A stretch of 64,000 nucleotides of DNA from Kutzneria kofuensis (GCF_014203355.1 NZ_JACHIR010000001.1:2482038-2546037); one strand, 5' to 3'; positions 18,292-26,714 are shown, counted from the first letter of the stretch. The notes: a model not told the origin generated them from the letters alone. A program made the numbers and translations.

Positions 18292-18989
18292 GACGGCATG
18301 CCCATCAGGTCGGCGAGCACGTCGATGGCGTACGCGAAGAACTCGTCCGAGGGGTCGACACTGCCCACGAGCTGGCCGAACAGCTCGAAGCTGATCATGC
18401 CGAACAGCTGCGTCCAGGCCATGATCGCCCTGGCCAGCACCTCCGGCGGCAGCTCGGGCGCGACCGCTTCGGCGACGGCGCGGCACTGCTCGGCGAGGCC
18501 CTCGGAGAGCACGGCCGAGTCACGGGTCGGGCGCAGCGTGCCCTCCGCCCAGGCCGCACGCAGCACCCGGACCATGATCAGCGGCACCTTCTGCGCCTCG
18601 GCGATCGTCATTTCCGGGGCTTTGTAGCCCGGCACCGGCGAGCCGTAGATGAGCGCGTATTCATGGCGGTTGGCGCGAGCCCAGTCCCGGACCGCGTGAC
18701 ACACCGCCTGCCACCTTCCGCGCAGGTCCCGGTCGGGAAGCCGCTGGTCGGCCGCAGTCGCCGCGGCGCCGAGCGCCCGGTACGCGTCGACGATCAGGGC
18801 CGTGAGCAGGTCGTCCTTGCTCGGGTAGTAGCGGTAGATCGCCGAGCTCACCATGCCCAGTTCACGGGCCACTGCCCGCAGCGACAGTCCGTCCGCGCCC
18901 GACACCGCCAGCTGCCGGCGCGCCTCGTCCTTGATCTCCGCTGTCAGCTCCGCCCGAGCGCGATCACGCGCCGTCTTCCCCGCATTCAC
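18288..18989 (-). CDS. TetR/AcrR family regulator (WHG-type C-terminal domain)
   Basis: 233 residues. The N-terminal HTH reads L-S-L-R-A-V-A-R-E-L-G-M followed by Y-R-Y-Y-P-S-K-D-D-L-L. The C-terminal part (Y-A-L-I-Y-G-S-P-V-P-G-Y) matches the TetR_C_13/WHG ligand-binding domain. The start is a GTG at 18989 preceded by TAGAGT with a 7-nt gap, suggesting leaderless transcription. It is divergent from the deazaflavin oxidoreductase at 19106, and two identical dyads in the shared 116-nt promoter are probably its operators. Confidence 0.87.
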   Translation of the reverse strand: MNAGKTARDRARAELTAEIKDEARRQLAVSGADGLSLRAVARELGMVSSAIYRYYPSKDDLLTALIVDAYRALGAAATAADQRLPDRDLRGRWQAVCHAVRDWARANRHEYALIYGSPVPGYKAPEMTIAEAQKVPLIMVRVLRAAWAEGTLRPTRDSAVLSEGLAEQCRAVAEAVAPELPPEVLARAIMAWTQLFGMISFELFGQLVGSVDPSDEFFAYAIDVLADLMGMPS

Positions 18990-18996
18990 GCTCCGC

Positions 18997-19002
18997 ACTC
19001 TA
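18997..19002 (-). promoter_or_regulatory. Putative leaderless -10 box of the TetR gene
   Basis: On the minus strand this reads TAGAGT (TANNNT), 7 nt before the GTG start at 18989, the spacing expected for leaderless transcripts. The matching -35 position (19020-19025) touches operator copy 1. Confidence 0.45.
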
Positions 19003-19023
19003 CCAGAGCGCCGACCCACTTCG

Positions 19024-19036
19024 AGAGCACCGCTCT
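19024..19036. promoter_or_regulatory. TetR operator copy 1 (AGAGC-ACC-GCTCT)
   Basis: Perfect 5-3-5 inverted repeat AGAGCACCGCTCT in the divergent TetR/oxidoreductase promoter. It overlaps the expected -35 of the regulator and abuts a TTGACT at 19036-19041 on the plus strand. Confidence 0.65.
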
Positions 19037-19075
19037 TGACTTGAAGCCATGCTCCGTGTTCACTGTTCTCATCAC

Positions 19076-19088
19076 AGAGCACCGCTCT
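19076..19088. promoter_or_regulatory. TetR operator copy 2 (identical dyad)
   Basis: Second exact copy of the 13-nt dyad AGAGCACCGCTCT, 52 nt from copy 1 (about five helical turns) and 17 nt upstream of the oxidoreductase start. Confidence 0.65.
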
Positions 19089-19105
19089 CGGATCGGAGAA
19101 GGCAG

Positions 19106-19546
19106 ATGACCACCGTGGCCCGTTACCTCAAGCCCAAGCGCTCGACCAACGTCTTCAACGAGCTGGTCGCCGGCCTCACCAAACTGGGCGTCAGCGTCTG
19201 GGGCAGCCGGATTCTGGCCGTTCGGGGCCGGACTTCCGGCGAGTGGCGGACCACCCCCGTCAACCTGCTCACCGTCGACGGCGTTCGCTACCTCGTCGCC
19301 CCTCGCGGGCAGACCCAGTGGGTCCGCAACCTCCGTGTCGCCGGCACCGGCCAGCTCCGCCTCGGCCGCCGCACCGAGACCTTCGTCCCCACCGAGCTGT
19401 CAGACGCCGACAAGCCCGCCATCCTCCGGGCGTACCTCAAGCGCTGGAAGTTCGAGGTCGGGGTGTTCTTCGACGGCATCGACCACACCGCCACCGACGA
19501 GGAGCTGCTCGCCATCGCCCCCGGCTACCCGGTCTTCCGCCTCTGA
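19106..19546 (+). CDS. Nitroreductase-family deazaflavin (F420)-dependent oxidoreductase
   Basis: 146 residues. The pattern V-R-G-R-T-S-G-x-W-R-T-T-P-V-N-L-L and Y-L-V-A-P-R-G-x-T-x-W-V-R-N-L-R is typical of Ddn-like F420H2-dependent oxidoreductases (TIGR00026). These reduce quinones, nitroaromatics or other small electrophiles in the cytoplasm. ATG 19106 has GGAGAAGG upstream; a start at 19049 would run through operator copy 2. Likely repressed by the divergent TetR. Confidence 0.87.
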   Translation: MTTVARYLKPKRSTNVFNELVAGLTKLGVSVWGSRILAVRGRTSGEWRTTPVNLLTVDGVRYLVAPRGQTQWVRNLRVAGTGQLRLGRRTETFVPTELSDADKPAILRAYLKRWKFEVGVFFDGIDHTATDEELLAIAPGYPVFRL

Positions 19547-19697
19547 CCAGCGCGGATGCCGCCTCCACCGCAACCCCGAGGGCTCCCCCGGCCTTCCCCG
19601 CCCCCACTTTCAGTTTCCCTGTCGTTCACTTTTCATTCGTCTTGGCCTCACTCTCGAACCCTCTTCACGGCCCTCGCCTTTCCCGCCGACCCCCACA

Positions 19698-19741
19698 AAG
19701 CAAGGCGGTGTTGCTCGCGAAGCAAGGCGGTGTTGCTCGCG
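19698..19741 (+). repeat. Two tandem 22-bp direct repeats
   Basis: Positions 19698-19719 and 19720-19741 are identical 22-mers placed head to tail (beginning aagcaaggcgg). The second copy forms the left arm of the hairpin at 19722-19766; the first could pair with the same right arm. Confidence 0.85.
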
Positions 19742-19766
19742 CCGAATGCGAGCAACACCGCCTTGC
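19722..19766. terminator. Bidirectional hairpin terminator, 19-bp perfect stem
   Basis: Left arm 19722-19740, 7-nt loop 19741-19747, right arm 19748-19766, all 19 pairs perfect. It lies between two convergent genes (oxidoreductase and GH28). There is no U tract, as is common for actinobacterial terminators. Confidence 0.75.
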
Positions 19767-19783
19767 CGTCATCGACGAACGGG

Positions 19784-21271
19784 TCAGCTGGCGCACTTCT
19801 CCGTTGATCCGGAGTTGTTCACGCGCAGCTTGGTGCCGCCGGTGAGGCAGTAGCCGTTCACCTGCTGCAGGCCGAGGTCGTAGCTGGCCTTGCCGGCCTC
19901 GGCGGTCACGTTGTCCAGGGTCAGCCCGCTGGCGGCGTTGGCGATGATCGCCGGCCGGGCATCGGACTTGTCGAACGTGAAGCCGCTGTTCGTGAAGGTG
20001 ATGCCGGAGACGTTGTGCAGGTAGAAGCCGTACGCCGGCCGGGTGCCGATGCTGTTCGGGTTGTAGTCCCCGTTGTCGCTGGGCACGCCGGTGGACACGG
20101 AGCCGCTGCCGCCGGGCAGGTCCAGGTGCACGTTGTCGAAGGTGATGTTGCTGACCGCGTGCCCGGGCTGGCCCCACATGGTCGGGCTGTACTTGCCGGC
20201 CTTGGTCCCGGTGATGTTGCTGTAGTGGATGTCGCTGATGCTGCCGATGCCGGGACTGCCACCACACCGCTTCCGGGTGCCGATCTTCTCCATGATCGGC
20301 GACTGCGTGTTCGACATGGTGATGTCGTCGTAGTGCACGTTGCTGATGTGCGCCCCGTCCATGGACACCAGGCCCAGCCCGGACTTGCCGGCGCCGGTGA
20401 TCGTGATGTGCGAGAACTGGTAGTCGGTGAAGTCGCCGCAGGTCTCGGAGCCGAACATGAGCGCGTTGCAGCAGCCGGCCGAGAGCTTGGCATTGGTGAC
20501 GGTGACGTGTCCGTTGGGCAGTGTCTTGCCCAGCGCCCAGTCGCTCTTGAACACCAGCGCGTCGTCGTTGGCGGCATCGGTGATGTTCGTGATCGTCACG
20601 TTCGTGGTGCTGATGATGTTCCAGCCGTCCCGGTCACCGGCGGTGGAGATCGTCAGGTGGTCGGACACGACGTGGTCGCAGCCGTTGATCAGCGCCGCGA
20701 AGTGCCCGCCGCGCTTGAGCGTGATGCCGGACAGGGTGAGGTTGGTGCACCGGGTGAGTGAAATGATCTTGTCGGCCTGGCCCGACTTCGGGTTGCCGGT
20801 GATCAGGTGCCCGCCGCCGTCGATGGTGCCCGAGCCGGTGAAGCTCACGTGGTCCACGCCGTCGCCGTAGAACATGGCGTTGTGGAAGTGGCTGTGGCCG
20901 TAGTCCTGGTACTTGTCGTTCGGGTTGGACTCGGGCTTGTCGTAGCCGGACGCCGCGCCGGTGATGGTGGAGCCGGCGTCGAGCTGGATGGTGACGTTGC
21001 TCTTCAGGTGCACCGTGCCGGCCGACAGGTACGTGCCGGACGGGAACTCCACCGTGCCGCCGCCCGCCTTGTTCGCCGCGGCGATGGCCTTGTCGATGGC
21101 CGGGGCGTTGTTGGTCTTGCCGTCGGCCTTCGCGCCGTAGTCCTTGACGTTGAAGGTGGTCGCGTGCGGCTGGACCGTGGCCGCCGCGGCGCCTCCGGCG
21201 CAGAACACGACGATTCCGGCCACCGCGACGATCGGGAGCAGGGCCGATCTCCGCAACGCTGCGTAGCGCAC
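19784..21271 (-). CDS. Secreted glycoside hydrolase family 28 (polygalacturonase-like)
   Basis: 495 residues with a cleavable signal peptide (basic start, hydrophobic core, A-A-A-A-T near residue 32). The mature protein begins F-N-V-K-D-Y-G-A-K-A-D-G-K-T, the usual GH28/pectate-lyase-like N-terminus, and continues as a beta-helix. Candidate catalytic acids are in N-D-D-A-L-V-F-K (the GH28 N-x-D / D-D motif) and the region G-S-E-T. Substrate should be a galacturonan or similar plant polysaccharide. The GTG at 21271 has GGGAGG upstream. A sigma70-like promoter and a LacI-type operator lie just before it, so expression is probably sugar-inducible. Confidence 0.85.
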   Translation of the reverse strand: MRYAALRRSALLPIVAVAGIVVFCAGGAAAATVQPHATTFNVKDYGAKADGKTNNAPAIDKAIAAANKAGGGTVEFPSGTYLSAGTVHLKSNVTIQLDAGSTITGAASGYDKPESNPNDKYQDYGHSHFHNAMFYGDGVDHVSFTGSGTIDGGGHLITGNPKSGQADKIISLTRCTNLTLSGITLKRGGHFAALINGCDHVVSDHLTISTAGDRDGWNIISTTNVTITNITDAANDDALVFKSDWALGKTLPNGHVTVTNAKLSAGCCNALMFGSETCGDFTDYQFSHITITGAGKSGLGLVSMDGAHISNVHYDDITMSNTQSPIMEKIGTRKRCGGSPGIGSISDIHYSNITGTKAGKYSPTMWGQPGHAVSNITFDNVHLDLPGGSGSVSTGVPSDNGDYNPNSIGTRPAYGFYLHNVSGITFTNSGFTFDKSDARPAIIANAASGLTLDNVTAEAGKASYDLGLQQVNGYCLTGGTKLRVNNSGSTEKCAS

Positions 21272-21294
21272 GCTGTCCTCCCAGGGACGAGGAA

Positions 21295-21308
21295 TGTAAA
21301 CGTTTACA
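21295..21308. promoter_or_regulatory. LacI-family operator, perfect 14-bp palindrome
   Basis: TGTAAACGTTTACA, fully symmetric with the central CG typical of LacI/GalR-family operators. It lies between the promoter (21325-21354) and the GH28 start, where a bound repressor would block transcription. No LacI-type gene is present in the window. Confidence 0.75.
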
Positions 21309-21324
21309 ACGCGGCGGTTCGGCC

Positions 21325-21354
21325 AGACTAGGAGCGCCGACACCATCGAGTCAA
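21325..21354 (-). promoter_or_regulatory. Sigma70-like promoter of the GH28 gene
   Basis: On the minus strand TTGACT (21349-21354), an 18-nt spacer, and TAGTCT (21325-21330). The predicted start of transcription falls about ten bases before the LacI-type palindrome. Confidence 0.55.
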
Positions 21355-21520
21355 GGGTTGATCGCCCGCCCACGCCACGCCCTGCCGCCAACACCGGACA
21401 GCAGCCGGTTCCGGTGCGCCCCGAGGACTGTCCGGCGTACCTTGCCGAGGGACTGCTCGACCGGGTCGTCGATCGCGGCCCGGTGCACCGAGACCCCGAC
21501 TCCCTGTCACGGAGGCAGTG

Positions 21521-22957
21521 ATGGCCGATCTGCTCGTGTCCGACAAGACGGTGTTCGGCGAGCTGACCGGGGACCTGGTCGACGTCGTCGAGCCGGCGAC
21601 CGGCGCGGTGCTCGGCAGCACGCGGCTGGCCAGCCCGGACGACGTCAGCCATGCCGTGACGCGAAGCGTTGTGGCGCAACCGAAGTGGGCCGACACCGCG
21701 CCGGCCGAACGGGCGGAGGTCCTGCTCCGCGCGGCCCGGCTCATCCACGACCAGGAGGACGAGTTCGTCCGCTGGGGCATCAGGGAATGCGGCGCCATCG
21801 CCGGGAAGACCACGCACGAGGTGCATTCCAGCCGGGGCGAGCTGATCGCCGCCGCCGGGCTCGCGACCGAGCCGTACGGCCAGCTGCTGCCGGCCGCCGG
21901 CCGGATGAGCTACGGCCGCCGGATCCCGTTCGGCGCCGTCGGCGTGATCACGCCGTGGAACTTCCCGCTGGTGTTGGCCATGCGTGCCGTCGCACCGGCG
22001 CTCGCGCTCGGCAATTCCGTGCTGCTCAAGCCCGATCACCAGACGCCGGTGTACGGCGGCGCGCTGATCGCCCGGTTGTTCGAGGAGGCCGGGTTGCCGG
22101 CCGGTGTGCTGGAAGTGTTGCCCGGCAAGGCCGACGCCGGTCACGCGCTCGTCGCCGACCCCCGGGTGCCGATGATCTCCTTCACCGGCTCCACCCGTGC
22201 CGGCAGGATCGTCGCCGCCACCGCCGCCGAGCACGTCAAGAAGGTGTCGCTGGAGCTCGGCGGCAACAACGCCACCATCGTGCTCGCCGACGCCGACCCC
22301 GAGGCCGCCAGTTCGGTCGGCGCCTGGGGCTCTTTCCTGCACCAGGGCCAGATCTGTCTCACCACCGGCCGTCACCTCGTGCACCGCAAGATCGCCGGCG
22401 AGTACCTCGACCGCCTCGCCGCCCGGGCCGCGCGGTTGAAGGTCGGCGACCCCACCGAGGCCGACACCCAGATCGGTCCCATCATCAACGCCACCCAGCT
22501 GGCCAACGTCGATCGCATCGTGCGCGCTTCGGCCGACGCCGGCGCTGCCATCCGCGCCGGCGGCACCTACGAGAACCTGTTCTACGCGCCCACGGTTCTC
22601 GCCGACGTCACCCCCGACATGCCCGCCTTCACCGACGAGATCTTCGGCCCGGTAGCCCCCGTCACCGTCTTCGACACCGACGATGAGGCCATCGCCCTGG
22701 CCAATTCCACCGCCTACGGGCTGACCGCGTCGGTGATCACCGCCGAGCCCTTCCGCGGCTGGAAACTCGCCGAACGCCTGCGGGCCGGGATGGTGCACGT
22801 CAACGACACCACCGTCAACGACGACCCCGCGGTCCCGTTCGGCGGCGTCGGCGCCTCCGGCAACGGCGGCCGGTACGGCGGCCAGGCCAACTGGGAGGAG
22901 TTCACCCAGTGGCAGTGGGTGACGGTGCGGGACACCCCGCCGGACTACCCCTTCTAG
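21521..22957 (+). CDS. NAD(P)-dependent aldehyde dehydrogenase (benzaldehyde dehydrogenase-like)
   Basis: 478 residues, full length for the ALDH superfamily. Visible are T-P-W-N-F-P (cofactor-binding Asn), L-K-P-D-H-Q-T-P (Lys for NAD(P)), F-T-G-S-T-R-A-G, L-E-L-G-G-N-N (general-base Glu) and the nucleophile in Q-G-Q-I-C-L-T-T. The closest recognisable subgroup is XylC-like aromatic aldehyde dehydrogenases. ATG 21521 has GGAGG 5 nt upstream; a GTG at 21518 is possible. It is monocistronic: its stop overlaps the convergent membrane-protein gene by 4 nt. Confidence 0.88.
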   Translation: MADLLVSDKTVFGELTGDLVDVVEPATGAVLGSTRLASPDDVSHAVTRSVVAQPKWADTAPAERAEVLLRAARLIHDQEDEFVRWGIRECGAIAGKTTHEVHSSRGELIAAAGLATEPYGQLLPAAGRMSYGRRIPFGAVGVITPWNFPLVLAMRAVAPALALGNSVLLKPDHQTPVYGGALIARLFEEAGLPAGVLEVLPGKADAGHALVADPRVPMISFTGSTRAGRIVAATAAEHVKKVSLELGGNNATIVLADADPEAASSVGAWGSFLHQGQICLTTGRHLVHRKIAGEYLDRLAARAARLKVGDPTEADTQIGPIINATQLANVDRIVRASADAGAAIRAGGTYENLFYAPTVLADVTPDMPAFTDEIFGPVAPVTVFDTDDEAIALANSTAYGLTASVITAEPFRGWKLAERLRAGMVHVNDTTVNDDPAVPFGGVGASGNGGRYGGQANWEEFTQWQWVTVRDTPPDYPF

Positions 22958-24021
22958 GCCAGACTGCGGGAGAGCCGGACCAGCCAGCGGACGTCCGAGT
23001 CGAGGTCGTCGCCGCCCGCGACGGGAGCGGGATGCGGCGGCCCGGCCGGGGCGCCGGCCGCCTTGGCCGCCAAGGCCGCCTTGACGGCCTCGGCGTCCTC
23101 GGTCTCGGCCTCCGGGTAGTACGGGCCGAGCTGCACGAGGCCGTCCCGGATCTCGACGGCCCGGCGGTAGTAGTCCCGGTGCGTACGCCGGATGCGTAGC
23201 GGGTCACGCCACCAAGGCAGGGTTTCGGAGCGCAGGGCGAGATCGGGGAACGCTTCGTGCAGGGCCTGCCACAGCGGCTCCAACTCCCGGTAGGCCTGGC
23301 GGTGCCACCGCCACACGGGCACGGCGGCCAGCATGCCGGTGACGGCGGGGTACATGACACCGATGACCAGCAAGACGCTGCCGATGAGCACGCAGGAGAC
23401 GTAGGCGAGGTTGCCGGCCGCCCAAGCAACTCCCGCAAACGCTTGCAGCAGGGCGACGAAACACTTGCAGACGCAGCCGGTGATGAGGAAGGCGAGCCCG
23501 ACGGCCATGGCGCGAAGGCCGCGGCGGAGCTCGACGCGGCGGGCGACGCGGGCATAGATCACCGACCAGCGCATGGCCAGCCCGAGGGCGTACGCCATGT
23601 AGCCGACGGCGGCGACGACGAACACCGTGGAGTGCCAGTCGTTGCCGCTGGCCAGGGCGGCGGGCTGCAGGCGGACGGAAGCGGGCGCGGCGAGCCAGAC
23701 GCCGACGACGACGGCCAGCGCGCCGACATAAGCCACGGTCTGGAACCGCCGAGAGGCCCGCACCGAGTACTGGAAGAACGCGAGCAGCCAGTACGAGGCG
23801 GACATCGTCATCAGGTTGACGAGCAGCCGGGCCAGCCCGCCGCCGGCGCCGTCGATGAAGGCGACGACGGGCGGCAGGTTGAGCACCGGCACGATGGCCA
23901 GGCACGCCAGGCAGCCGGCGACGGCGCGCAGCGGCAGGTCGTCAGGCGCGAGGAATAGCTGGTACAGCTTGTCCAGCGCACCGATCCACAAAGCGATGGT
24001 CACGAGCACCAGGGCGAGCAT
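22954..24021 (-). CDS. MAB_1171c-like membrane protein with DUF6545-type tail
   Basis: 355 residues. Six or seven membrane segments occupy about residues 1-225, followed by a soluble region containing P-L-W-Q-A-L-H-E-A-F-P-D and Y-Y-R-R-A-V-E-I-R-D. This resembles the actinobacterial MAB_1171c family of putative transporters with a DUF6545 tail, whose function is not established as far as I know. ATG 24021 lies 7 nt after the kinase stop, so the two are an operon. A role in sugar uptake with the kinase is a guess. Confidence 0.65.
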   Translation of the reverse strand: MLALVLVTIALWIGALDKLYQLFLAPDDLPLRAVAGCLACLAIVPVLNLPPVVAFIDGAGGGLARLLVNLMTMSASYWLLAFFQYSVRASRRFQTVAYVGALAVVVGVWLAAPASVRLQPAALASGNDWHSTVFVVAAVGYMAYALGLAMRWSVIYARVARRVELRRGLRAMAVGLAFLITGCVCKCFVALLQAFAGVAWAAGNLAYVSCVLIGSVLLVIGVMYPAVTGMLAAVPVWRWHRQAYRELEPLWQALHEAFPDLALRSETLPWWRDPLRIRRTHRDYYRRAVEIRDGLVQLGPYYPEAETEDAEAVKAALAAKAAGAPAGPPHPAPVAGGDDLDSDVRWLVRLSRSLA

Positions 24022-24028
24022 GGGCGCA

Positions 24029-25519
24029 TCATTCCGGAGTCGGGGCGTCCGCGCGGGCGGAACGGTGTTGTTGCTCGGCAAGGAAATGCGCGATGTCCGC
24101 GGTGGCCGGGTACAGCTCCCGATAACGGGCGTAGAACTCCTCGTACGGCCGACCCGGATCCGGCTGCACGGTCTCGACGACGGGATTCCAGCCGGAGACG
24201 TCGACCCCGTCCGCGACGGCGGCCAGCATGGCGTCGCCGAGGCTGGCGCCGATGCTCTCTCGGGTGACCTGCTGCGGCAGCCCGGTGACGTCGGAGACGA
24301 TCTGCGTCCACAGCCCGCCCTGGGTGCCGCCGCCGACCGCGACCAGCCGCCGGGCCGCACCACCGGCGACCCTCATCGTCTCCAGGTTGTGTCGCACGCC
24401 GTAGGCGATGCCCTCCAGTACTGCGCGGTACAGTTCAGCGGGCCCGTGGGACAGCGTCAGACCGGCGATCACACCCCGCGCCGACGGGTCGAACAGCGGC
24501 GTCCGCTCGCCCGCGAAGTACGGCAGCACAAGCAATCCCCGACTGCCGGCGGGCACTTCCGCCGCCCGCGCAGCCAGGTCCTCGAACGAGCCGCCGACCA
24601 GTCCCCGCAGCCAGTCGGTCACCGCACCGGACGTCGCCATGCCGGCGGCGAGCGTGCTCGTGCCGGGAAACACGCCGGAAGTGGTCCACAGCCCCGGATG
24701 CGGCCGCGGCTCGTCGACCACCTGCACGAGGAACATCGTCGTGCCGTACATGACCATCGCGTCGCCGGGCTCCAGCACGCCGACGCTGGTCGCCTCCGCC
24801 CACGCGTCGATGGTCCCGGCCGTCACGGGTAGCCCCTCGGGCAACCCGGTCGCAGCGAAGGCGGCCTTGCTCACATGCCCGACCACCTCGGTCGGCCACA
24901 CCAGCTCCGGCAGCGGCAGCCCCGGCGCGACGACGGAAGCCCAGTCATCGGCCCACTCCCGCCGGCCCAGGTCGTACAGCGGCGAGCACTGGCTGGCCGA
25001 GTGGTGGTCCAGCACGTACCGACCGGTCAGCCGGTGCACCAGGAACGACGAGGCCATCAGCAGCATCCGGGTCCGCGCCCAGACCTGAGGCTCGTTCACG
25101 ACCAGCCAGCGCAGCTTCGGCCCCACGGCCTGGCTCGTCAGCGGCGAGCCACCCCGCCGCAGAATCTCGTCACCGCCGAACAGGTCCGTCAGTTCCGAGA
25201 TTTCCACGGTTGCCCGGGTGTCGACGCCGTAGAGGATCGCCGGTCGCAGCGGCGTGCCCTGGGCGTCGGCCGGCAGCAGGCACGGACCGATGCCGCTCAC
25301 GGCCAGCCCGTTCAGCCGCGCCCCGTCGGCCGCCCGGACCAACTCGCGGGCGATGTCCACGAAGTCACGCCACCACACGTCCTCGGCGTCGTGCTCGAAC
25401 CGGCCGGGCACCGGCGTGGACACGGCGTGCGGACGGGTCACGCGGTGTCGGACCGTGCCGTCCACACCGAGCAGAACGCCCTTGGATGTGGCCGTTCCGA
25501 TGTCGATCCCCACATACAT
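24029..25519 (-). CDS. FGGY-family carbohydrate kinase
   Basis: 496 residues, the normal length. N-terminal ATPase motif D-I-G-T-A-T-S-K-G-V (residues 5-14), D-T-R-A, and the catalytic-base region T-A-G-T-I-D-A-W-A-E. The C-terminal V-G-G-G-T-Q-G-G-L-W is the adenosine-binding motif. FGGY kinases phosphorylate sugars such as xylulose, ribulose, gluconate or glycerol. The substrate is not deducible. ATG 25519 lies only 18 nt from the divergent flavoprotein start, so promoter elements must be shared or inside coding sequence. Confidence 0.88.
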   Translation of the reverse strand: MYVGIDIGTATSKGVLLGVDGTVRHRVTRPHAVSTPVPGRFEHDAEDVWWRDFVDIARELVRAADGARLNGLAVSGIGPCLLPADAQGTPLRPAILYGVDTRATVEISELTDLFGGDEILRRGGSPLTSQAVGPKLRWLVVNEPQVWARTRMLLMASSFLVHRLTGRYVLDHHSASQCSPLYDLGRREWADDWASVVAPGLPLPELVWPTEVVGHVSKAAFAATGLPEGLPVTAGTIDAWAEATSVGVLEPGDAMVMYGTTMFLVQVVDEPRPHPGLWTTSGVFPGTSTLAAGMATSGAVTDWLRGLVGGSFEDLAARAAEVPAGSRGLLVLPYFAGERTPLFDPSARGVIAGLTLSHGPAELYRAVLEGIAYGVRHNLETMRVAGGAARRLVAVGGGTQGGLWTQIVSDVTGLPQQVTRESIGASLGDAMLAAVADGVDVSGWNPVVETVQPDPGRPYEEFYARYRELYPATADIAHFLAEQQHRSARADAPTPE

Positions 25520-25524
25520 CCACC

Positions 25525-25530
25525 TATCCT
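25525..25530 (+). promoter_or_regulatory. Putative leaderless -10 box of the flavoprotein gene
   Basis: TATCCT ends 7 nt before the ATG at 25538, with no ribosome site, as expected for a leaderless mRNA. The corresponding -35 would lie inside the divergent kinase gene. Confidence 0.5.
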
Positions 25531-25537
25531 CGACGAC

Positions 25538-26701
25538 ATGGATCAGATCGCGATCGTTGGCGCGTCGGCGGCGGGCCTGACGGCGGCGGAGACGCTGCGC
25601 CGGGAGGGCTACCAGGGCCGGCTGACGCTGGTCGGCGACGAGGCGCACGTGCCGTACGACCGCCCGCCGCTGTCCAAGCAGGTGCTGGCCGGCCAGTGGG
25701 AGCCGGAGAAGACCCACCTGCGCAAGGACGAGCAGATCGCCGACCTGAACGCCGAGTTCCGGCTGGGCGCGCCGGCCGCCGGGCTGGACCTGGACGCCCG
25801 CGAGGTGGTGCTGGCCGACGACACCCGCGTCGGCTACGACGGCCTGGTCATCGCCACCGGTGTCGCGCCCCGGCGGCTGCCCTTCGGTCACGACCTGGAA
25901 GGCGTGCACGTCCTGCGCACGCTGGAGCACGCCACCGCGCTGCGCACCGAGCTGCTGGCGCAGCCGAAGACCGTGGTGATCGGCGCCGGTTTCCTCGGCG
26001 CCGAGGTCGCCGCCACCGCCCGCACGCTGGGCCTGGACGTCACGCTGGTCGACCCGCTGCCGGTGCCGATGGCCCGCCAGCTGGGCGAGACCGTCGGCAA
26101 GATGCTGGAGGAGCTGCACCGGGCCAACGGCGTGCGGGTGCTGATGGACACCGGCGTCGCCGAGATGATCGGATCAGATGGTCACGTCATCGGAGTTCGG
26201 CTGACCGACGGTAGCGTGCTCGACGCCACCTGCGTGCTGGTCGCCATCGGCGCGACCCCGGTCACCGATTGGCTCGCGGGCTCCGGCCTGATGATCGACA
26301 ACGGCGTGGTCTGCGACAGCCGCTGCCAGGCCGCGCCCGGCGTGTACGCGGCGGGCGACGTCGCCAACTGGGAGCACCCGCAGTACGGCCGGATGCGGTT
26401 GGAGCACCGGATGAACGCCACCGAGCAGGGCATGGCGGTGGCCCGCAACCTGCTCGGCGCGGACCAGGAGTTCGCCCCGATCCCGTACTTCTGGACCGAC
26501 CAGTACGACGCCAAGGTGCAGGCGTACGGCCTGGTCGGCGAGGGCCTGGAGTACGCGGTGGTGGCCGGCGACCCGGGTGAGCGGAAGTTCGCCGCCGTGT
26601 ACGGCCGCGACGGCGTCGTCACCGGCGGGGTCGGCTGGAACCTGCCGCGCGAGATCCGCAAGCTGCGGCAGTCCGTGGTCGACCGCGCCCCCATGCCGTG
26701 A
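25538..26701 (+). CDS. Ferredoxin/rubredoxin reductase-like FAD oxidoreductase
   Basis: 387 residues. FAD-binding I-V-G-A-S-A-A-G-L-T-A-A at the N-terminus, NAD-binding V-I-G-A-G-F-L-G-A-E-V-A near residue 148, and the second FAD motif V-Y-A-A-G-D-V-A-N near 268, followed by a Reductase_C-type domain (W-T-D-Q-Y-D-A-K-V-Q). This is the class that passes electrons from NAD(P)H to a ferredoxin for cytochrome P450s or dioxygenases. No ferredoxin or P450 gene is adjacent. The next gene begins 13 nt downstream. Confidence 0.86.
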   Translation: MDQIAIVGASAAGLTAAETLRREGYQGRLTLVGDEAHVPYDRPPLSKQVLAGQWEPEKTHLRKDEQIADLNAEFRLGAPAAGLDLDAREVVLADDTRVGYDGLVIATGVAPRRLPFGHDLEGVHVLRTLEHATALRTELLAQPKTVVIGAGFLGAEVAATARTLGLDVTLVDPLPVPMARQLGETVGKMLEELHRANGVRVLMDTGVAEMIGSDGHVIGVRLTDGSVLDATCVLVAIGATPVTDWLAGSGLMIDNGVVCDSRCQAAPGVYAAGDVANWEHPQYGRMRLEHRMNATEQGMAVARNLLGADQEFAPIPYFWTDQYDAKVQAYGLVGEGLEYAVVAGDPGERKFAAVYGRDGVVTGGVGWNLPREIRKLRQSVVDRAPMP

Positions 26702-26714
26702 GGGCAGGCGCCTG

